From CAZTWC01 sp964617105 [NCBI: uncultured Myxococcia bacterium] (lineage in GTDB: Bacteria > CAZTWC01): a stretch of DNA of 9,186 bases. The first letter of the stretch is position 1. Each line of letters opens with the position of its first letter. The translations under genes were made by a program, and so were the position numbers. The notes beneath the pieces were generated by a model that was given only the letters and a program-made list of their open reading frames with translations, made no database searches and was not told the origin of the DNA. The stretch is from assembly GCA_964617105.1 (NCBI GenBank), contig CAZTWC010000145.1:1-9186 (forward strand), written 5' to 3'. Positions 6,887-9,186 of the stretch are shown here, piece by piece.

Positions 6887-6915
6887 ATTTTATCCGATCA
6901 TTTTTTCTTTTGCAA
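6887..6915 (-). promoter_or_regulatory. Promoter of the tRNA gene
   Basis: Minus strand: TTGCAA (6910-6915), 17-nt spacer, TAAAAT (6887-6892). Each box has five of six consensus matches, and 12 nt separate the -10 from the first tRNA base. A short leader of this kind is normal for tRNA genes. Confidence 0.7.
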
Positions 6916-6929
6916 GCGAAAAAGACAGA

Positions 6930-6959
6930 TTGAAATTTGCGGTCTGATCAGGATATAAT
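6930..6959 (+). promoter_or_regulatory. Promoter for the NamZ-like gene
   Basis: Plus strand: TTGAAA (6930-6935), 18-nt spacer, perfect TATAAT (6954-6959). It points away from the tRNA promoter, whose -35 box lies only 14 nt away, so the two share a compact divergent control region. The expected transcript start is near 6966, giving a leader of about 45-60 nt. Confidence 0.65.
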
Positions 6960-7028
6960 GAATCCTTAATAATATAAAGAATTTCTGGTAGTTCATGTTC
7001 GGAGAATTTGCCAGACAATGGGTCGTAT

Positions 7029-8207
7029 ATGAAAAAAATACTATCAGGATTAGACCGGTTAAAACTTAGCCAGTTTCAGCCCTTTAAGGGGTTGAAATTG
7101 GGCTTGATATCAAACAGCACCGGCGTGGATTGCCATTTGAACCTTCTGGTGGATCTGCTAAGGCAATATTGCCCCGGCAGTTTACAGGTGGTTTTTGCGC
7201 CAGAGCATGGTTTTTTTGGTGCTGCCCAGGATATGGAAGAGGTGGATCATAAGATGGATCCGCTAGAGGGCATCAAAGTGGTCAGCCTGTACGGCAACAC
7301 TTTTGATAGCTTAAAACCCTCTTTAAAAGATCTGCAGGGCCTGGATGCTCTGCTGTTTGATATCCAGGATGTGGGCAGCCGTTACTATACTTTTGCCAAC
7401 ACCATGGCTCTGGCTATGGAGGCGGCCAGGGACGCTGGTTTGCGCTTTTTTGTTTTGGACCGGCCCAATCCCATCAATGGCGGCCAGGTCGAGGGCAATA
7501 TGGTAAAAAAAGGTTTTGAATCATTTGTGGGCATGTTTCCCATTGCCAACCGCCACGGTATGACCCTGGGAGAGATGGCTGAGATGTTCAACCAACAATT
7601 TGAGATCAATTGCGCTCTGGAAGTTTTTTGGATGGAGGGCTATACCCGGCAGATGTGGTTTGAGCAGACCGGTTTGCCCTGGGTTATGCCTTCGCCCAAT
7701 ATGCCCACCCTTAAGACCGCTATTGTCTATCCTGGCATGTGTTTGCTGGAAGGGACCAACCTGTCTGAGGGACGCGGGACCACCCGTCCCTTTGAACTTT
7801 TTGGTGCTCCCTATATTGACCCCTTTTTGTTGACTGGGGAACTAAACCGCCTAAAATTGCCCCAATGTGTTTTTCGCCCCCTCTATTTTAAACCCACTTT
7901 TCAAAAATGGGGCGGACAGATATGCGGCGGTGCTCAACTGCACCTTTTAAATCGGGAACAATTTCAACCGCTGGTCACTGGATTGGCAGTGATTCATACA
8001 GTTTATAACCTCTATCCGGACCAGTTTGAATGGCGCCGGGAAGCCTATGAATTTGTGGATAAAATTCCGGCCATAGACCTGCTTTTTGGCAATCAGGAGA
8101 TCCGGAAACAGATAGAGAGTCACCGGCCTTTGCCCGGGATAATCGAGATGATCCAGGCAGAAACAGACCAGTTTTTGAGCATGAGAAAAGAGTTTTTACA
8201 CTATTGA
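7029..8207 (+). CDS. NamZ-like exo-beta-N-acetylmuramidase (DUF1343 family)
   Basis: A DUF1343 protein. Characterised members (NamZ, formerly YbbC, of Bacillus subtilis, and a Tannerella enzyme) release MurNAc from the non-reducing end of peptidoglycan fragments. It has 392 residues from the chosen ATG. Family signatures are SNSTGVD near the N-terminus, APEHGFFG (about 57-64), DRPNPINGG (about 144-152), SPNMPT and LLEGTNLSEGRGTTRPFE (starting near 239). No signal peptide is visible, so the enzyme should be cytoplasmic and act on imported muropeptides, unlike secreted relatives. The ATG at 7029 gives the typical MKKILSGLDRL beginning but has only a weak SD. An alternative TTG at 7008 has GGAG close by (3-nt spacing) and adds seven residues. 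nadD follows after 70 nt and is probably in the same transcript. Confidence 0.9.
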   Translation: MKKILSGLDRLKLSQFQPFKGLKLGLISNSTGVDCHLNLLVDLLRQYCPGSLQVVFAPEHGFFGAAQDMEEVDHKMDPLEGIKVVSLYGNTFDSLKPSLKDLQGLDALLFDIQDVGSRYYTFANTMALAMEAARDAGLRFFVLDRPNPINGGQVEGNMVKKGFESFVGMFPIANRHGMTLGEMAEMFNQQFEINCALEVFWMEGYTRQMWFEQTGLPWVMPSPNMPTLKTAIVYPGMCLLEGTNLSEGRGTTRPFELFGAPYIDPFLLTGELNRLKLPQCVFRPLYFKPTFQKWGGQICGGAQLHLLNREQFQPLVTGLAVIHTVYNLYPDQFEWRREAYEFVDKIPAIDLLFGNQEIRKQIESHRPLPGIIEMIQAETDQFLSMRKEFLHY

Positions 8208-8277
8208 AGAGTATTTATTCATGTTGGAGAACAGACCATATTTCAATTGGGAGTAAAAGGGGGCTAACCGAGACAGT

Positions 8278-8859
8278 ATGAACCAGCACGTATCACTTTT
8301 TGGCGGCTCCTTTGATCCGCCCCACATTGGCCATCAGATGGTGTGTACCTGGCTGCTGGAGGTGGACTTGGCGGATCAGGTCTGGATGCTTCCCTGCTTC
8401 AAACACCCCTTTGGTAAGGAGATGGTTTCGTTTAATCAGCGCGTGGAGATGTGTAGTTTGCTGGCCCAGCCTTTGGGAGATAAAGTCAGAGTTTGCCAGG
8501 TGGAAAAAGAGTTGGATGGGGTCAGTTATACAGTGGATACCATAGAGTATCTACTAAAACAGTACCCACATTTTCAATTTAATCTGGTAATCGGCACCGA
8601 TATTCTGGCTGAAACCGAGAAATGGAAAGATTTTGACCGTATCCGCAATATGGTAAAGGTAGTGGAGGTCAACCGGGGTGGAGAAGATTCTCAAAAATTT
8701 TCTGCCGGCCCCATTTTTCCCCGGGTGAGTTCCACAGATATCAGGGAGATGTTTGCTCGCCAGGATCAGAGCGTGTCTCTATTTTTACCGGCCCGGGTAG
8801 GTGATTATATCCGCAGGAACCACCTTTATCTAAAGGGATGGGGTAAACGGGAGGAATAA
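8278..8859 (+). CDS. nadD: Nicotinate-nucleotide adenylyltransferase
   Basis: Transfers AMP from ATP to nicotinate mononucleotide, making deamido-NAD in NAD biosynthesis; cytoplasmic. It has 193 residues, normal for the family. The nucleotidyltransferase motif GGSFDPPHIGH (9-19) includes the HxGH pair H16/H19. SYTVDTIEYL, LVIGTDI and VSSTDIR (150-156, the ATP-binding ISSTxIR motif) follow in the expected order. The ATG is the natural start for MNQHVSLFGGSF. Its SD is poor, an AGGGGGC at about 13 nt being the nearest purine-rich site. It lies 70 nt after the NamZ-like gene and 9 nt before the GIY-YIG gene. The common neighbours rsfS and obg are not here. Confidence 0.95.
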   Translation: MNQHVSLFGGSFDPPHIGHQMVCTWLLEVDLADQVWMLPCFKHPFGKEMVSFNQRVEMCSLLAQPLGDKVRVCQVEKELDGVSYTVDTIEYLLKQYPHFQFNLVIGTDILAETEKWKDFDRIRNMVKVVEVNRGGEDSQKFSAGPIFPRVSSTDIREMFARQDQSVSLFLPARVGDYIRRNHLYLKGWGKREE

Positions 8860-8868
8860 TATCGCCTG

Positions 8869-9114
8869 ATGAAAAAATACCAACTGTATATCCTAAAATG
8901 CCACGATGGCTCACTATACACCGGCATCACCAGCGATCTCAAAAGGAGACTGGCCAAACACGCCGATGGTAAGGGGTCTAAGTATGTCCGCTCGCGGCTG
9001 CCCTTTGAGTTGGTTCACTTGGAATCATTTCAGGACAAATCCCAGGCCATGAAAAAGGAATATGTGGTCAAGAAAATGAAAAGAAAAGAGAAGTTGCAAT
9101 TGATTGCGGAATAA
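8869..9114 (+). CDS. GIY-YIG nuclease superfamily protein (UPF0213/YhbQ-like)
   Basis: A single-domain GIY-YIG protein of 81 residues, the usual size of the stand-alone UPF0213/YhbQ group. The motif is present as LYILKC (Y7) and SLYTGIT (Y17, G19), with Arg26/Arg27 in DLKRRLAKH and the likely catalytic Glu64 in MKKEYVVKKM. All residues expected for an active nuclease core appear retained. The cellular role of this subgroup is poorly established, although some relatives act on DNA. It starts 9 nt after nadD. GGGAGGA at 8849-8855 could be its SD, but the 13-nt spacing is long, so coupling to nadD translation is likely. Confidence 0.9.
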   Translation: MKKYQLYILKCHDGSLYTGITSDLKRRLAKHADGKGSKYVRSRLPFELVHLESFQDKSQAMKKEYVVKKMKRKEKLQLIAE

Positions 9115-9186
9115 ACCAACAGAGCCAATCTTGTCCAGGATCCCAAGAGTAATCAATAGTTGCTTCACCCCATCCAATCTTGACTA

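Noticed and set aside
8221-8256. 11-codon ORF (MLENRPYFNWE) between the NamZ-like gene and nadD
   Set aside because: Too short to support; no structure or conserved element around it suggests a leader peptide.
9115-9186. CCAATCTTG repeated twice in the right-hand edge, and a short open minus-strand frame
   Set aside because: A 9-base repeat is within chance, and the stretch is too short and cut by the window edge to call a gene or terminator.

Overview
The window reads as about 9 kb of a moderately AT-rich bacterial chromosome. Genes are short-spaced, Shine-Dalgarno (SD) sites are mostly recognisable, and GTG is used as one start. A two-iron superoxide reductase beside a rubrerythrin-like diiron protein points to a strict or near-strict anaerobe that meets oxygen occasionally. 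The phylum cannot be fixed from the sequence. A Gram-negative-type anaerobe of the FCB/Cloacimonadota kind is a low-confidence guess. No transposase, integrase, CRISPR array or phage gene was seen.

Layout. (1) 1-290 is a non-coding leader with a GC-rich patch that can fold in two mutually exclusive ways, followed by an M3-family metallopeptidase (291-1973, +). (2) 2058-4017 (-) is a small signal-transduction unit: a frameshifted 72-residue ORF, a CheW-like protein and a receiver-histidine kinase hybrid. The hybrid has an internal in-frame deletion joining the N-box of its ATPase domain to the middle of a second receiver domain. With two of three genes damaged, the unit looks like a chemosensory module in decay, or one that has become phosphotransfer-independent. 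(3) 4142-6736 (-) is a tight four-gene oxidative-damage operon: MBL-fold hydrolase, desulfoferrodoxin, diiron ferritin-like protein and MutM/Fpg. (4) A CAT-anticodon tRNA (6798-6874, -) lies upstream of it with its own promoter and a strong intrinsic terminator, which sits only about 25 nt before the MBL start codon. (5) Going the other way (+) are a NamZ-type exo-beta-N-acetylmuramidase (DUF1343), NadD and a GIY-YIG nuclease-like protein.

How the genes work together. Desulfoferrodoxin would reduce superoxide to peroxide, the diiron protein could remove peroxide or hold iron, and MutM would excise the oxidised guanine that results. The right-hand genes are housekeeping: muropeptide salvage, NAD synthesis and a nuclease-fold protein of unknown role. 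The left-hand peptidase degrades oligopeptides. The items most worth a second look are the kinase deletion junction at 2276-2296 and the frameshifted ORF upstream of cheW.
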